This document shows, one piece after another, positions 62,671 to 64,000 of a DNA stretch of 64,000 bases (within the stretch, counting starts at the first letter, position 1; every line of letters starts with the position of its first letter). The stretch is from Microbacterium profundi (GTDB lineage Bacteria > Actinomycetota > Actinomycetes > Actinomycetales > Microbacteriaceae), in NCBI RefSeq assembly GCF_000763375.1, contig NZ_JPSY01000001.1, forward strand, positions 930,001 through 994,000, given 5' to 3'. Below the pieces are notes generated by a model. The model did no database searches. It had not been told where the DNA came from and saw nothing but the letters and a program-made list of their open reading frames with translations. The translations under genes and the position numbers were made by a program.

Positions 62671-64000
62671 CAACTGACGGGTCGCCGAGCGAGCGTACCC
62701 CCGGGTCGTTGAGCGAGCGCAGCGAGACGAAACGGGTCGAGCGAGGAGCGCAGCGACGAGTCGAAACCGCCTCGCACGGCGAACCGACCCGCGCCGTAGC
62801 CGCAGTCGACCTCGGCGCCACGTCGGGACGCGTCATGATCGGGCGCGTCGGACCTGACACCCTAGACCTGGAGCTCGTCACCCGGTTCCCGAATGGCCCC
62901 GTCGAACTCGAAGACGGCCTGCACTGGGATTTCGACGCGCTCTATGGCCACATCATCGTCGGCCTAGCCGAAGCGGTCCGCCGCGAACCGGCCATCGAGA
63001 GCATCGGCATCGATTCCTGGGCCGTGGACTACGGGCTGCTGCGTGACGGCGAGTTGCTCACGCAGCCGTTCCACTACCGTGATCCGCGCTGCGAGCGCGG
63101 CGTCGTGGAGGTGCACGAGGTCGTTCCGTTCGCCGAGTTGTATCAGCGCAACGGGCTGCAGTTCCTGCCGTTCAACACGCTGTACCAGTACCGCGTCGAC
63201 GAGCGGCTGGCGGATGCTGACGCCGCGCTGCTCATCCCGGATCTGATCGCTTTCCTGCTGACGGGCACCCGCGTCGCGGAGCGGACGAACGCCTCGACGA
63301 CAGGACTCCTGGGTGTGCGTTCGGGCGAGTGGGACGTCGAGCTGGCGGATCGCCTCGGCATCCCCTCAGCCGCGCTCCCCGCTCTGGTCAATCCCGGCAC
63401 GCGGATCGGGATGCTGCGCCCCGAGCTCGCGGCACGCATCGGAAAAGACCTCCCCGTCATCGCGGTCGGCTCGCATGACACGGCATCCGCCGTCGTCGCC
63501 GTGCCGCTTTCGTCGCCGAACGCGGCATACATCTCGTGCGGCACCTGGGGTCTTGTCGGCGTCGAACTCTCCGAGCCGGTGCTGACGGATGCTGCACGCG
63601 AAGCCAACTTCACGCACGAACTCGGTGTCGACGGACGCTACCGCTTCCTCCACAACGTCACGGGGCTCTGGCTGCTGAGCGAGACGGTGCGCGCGTGGGA
63701 GGCGGAGGACGGCGCGGCGATCGACCTGCCCGATCTGCTGGATGCCGCGTCCGCCGTGCCCGCTGACATCGCGCTGTTCGACGCGAACGACGTGTCGTTG
63801 AGCGCTCCTGGCGATATGCCCGCGCGAATCGCCGCTGTGCTGCACGCCGGCGGCTCGGTCGTTCCCGACAGTCGCCCGGCCTTCGCCCGCGCGATCGTCG
63901 AGTCGATCGCCGCGGCCTTCGCTTCGGCCGTGCGCACCGCGGGCGATCTGTCGGGGCGTCAACTCGACAGCATCCATCTCGTCGGCGGCGGATCGCTCAA
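62667..64000 (+). CDS. rhaB: Rhamnulokinase, cut by the window edge, with repeat-encoded N-terminus
   Basis: The ATG at 62667 overlaps the aldolase stop (ATGA), and the frame stays open to base 64000 (at least 444 residues). AAVDLGATSGRVMIGRVG, IGIDSWAVDYGLL, PFHYRDPRCERGV, IPDLIAFLLTG, VGSHDTASAVVAVP and ISCGTWGLVGVEL are FGGY rhamnulokinase motifs. The first 38 residues before the fold (SERSETKRVERGAQRRVET) are encoded by a repeat-like insert at 62703-62766. No other in-frame ATG or GTG lies between it and the kinase core, so this start must be used or a TTG at 62709. Confidence 0.9.
   Translation, partial: MTTDGSPSERTPGSLSERSETKRVERGAQRRVETASHGEPTRAVAAVDLGATSGRVMIGRVGPDTLDLELVTRFPNGPVELEDGLHWDFDALYGHIIVGLAEAVRREPAIESIGIDSWAVDYGLLRDGELLTQPFHYRDPRCERGVVEVHEVVPFAELYQRNGLQFLPFNTLYQYRVDERLADADAALLIPDLIAFLLTGTRVAERTNASTTGLLGVRSGEWDVELADRLGIPSAALPALVNPGTRIGMLRPELAARIGKDLPVIAVGSHDTASAVVAVPLSSPNAAYISCGTWGLVGVELSEPVLTDAAREANFTHELGVDGRYRFLHNVTGLWLLSETVRAWEAEDGAAIDLPDLLDAASAVPADIALFDANDVSLSAPGDMPARIAAVLHAGGSVVPDSRPAFARAIVESIAAAFASAVRTAGDLSGRQLDSIHLVGGGSL
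62703..62766. repeat. Dispersed repeat-like insert at the start of rhaB
   Basis: Two related units, GGGTCGTTGAGCGAGCGCAG... and GGGTCGAGCGAGGAGCGCAG..., each ending in ACGAAAC or GTCGAAAC, stand side by side. They have the look of the extragenic repeats common in Microbacterium genomes, where they usually lie between genes. Here they are inside the open reading frame. Confidence 0.55.

Overview
The window is high-GC actinobacterial DNA. The gene families point to a member of the Microbacteriaceae, most likely Microbacterium or a close relative: DUF7882-type small proteins, many small acidic proteins, GTG starts, leaderless starts and an actinobacterial rhamnose operon. No rRNA, CRISPR array or intact integrase was seen.

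Layout. 1-180 holds the 3' end of an SRPBCC gene. 0.4-5.6 kb is an island-like stretch beside tRNA-Arg(ACG), marked by a 35-bp partial copy of that tRNA. It carries a two-gene, probably anti-mobile-element cassette: an AlbA_2/HATPase protein and a TOTE-type primase-helicase broken by one frameshift. 5.7-12.5 kb holds an SDR, a GntR regulator, a rhodanese, sufS-sufU and a FAD-linked oxidase. 12.6-47 kb is rich in stress and envelope genes: SDRs, PfkB-SurE, FHA, CBS, Rho-N, DUF6766, flavodoxin, APC permease, YihY, FUSC, a baeRF-type factor, DUF2188, a TPP oxidase and three DUF7882 paralogues. At least fourteen of its transcription units share one promoter design: a GTCAA-S box 28 or 29 nt upstream of a NANNNT -10 element.

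23.6-34.1 kb, inside that zone, is a sugar cluster: a ribose-type ABC transporter with a DUF2291 protein, a DhaK-DhaL kinase, TPI-like and RpiB-like isomerases, a DeoR regulator and two Zn dehydrogenases. This matches the known tetritol/L-erythrulose route to erythrose 4-phosphate. 46.8-52.4 kb holds phosphoketolase, an epimerase-like protein and two aldo/keto reductases. After tRNA-Ser(GCT), 52.9-57.8 kb looks like a D-apiose/D-apionate cluster: FadR-type regulator, TIM-barrel decarboxylase candidate, ApnO-like, SDR and ApnL-like. 57.9 kb to the right end is the L-rhamnose operon under a LacI regulator: rhaM, rhaI, the aldolase-dehydrogenase fusion, and rhaB cut by the window edge.

Together the apionate and erythrulose clusters would turn D-apiose into L-erythrulose and then into erythrose 4-phosphate. 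Apiose and rhamnose occur together in rhamnogalacturonan II and in apiosyl plant glycosides, which suggests a plant-associated lifestyle. All assignments were made by reading the sequence; no database search was run.
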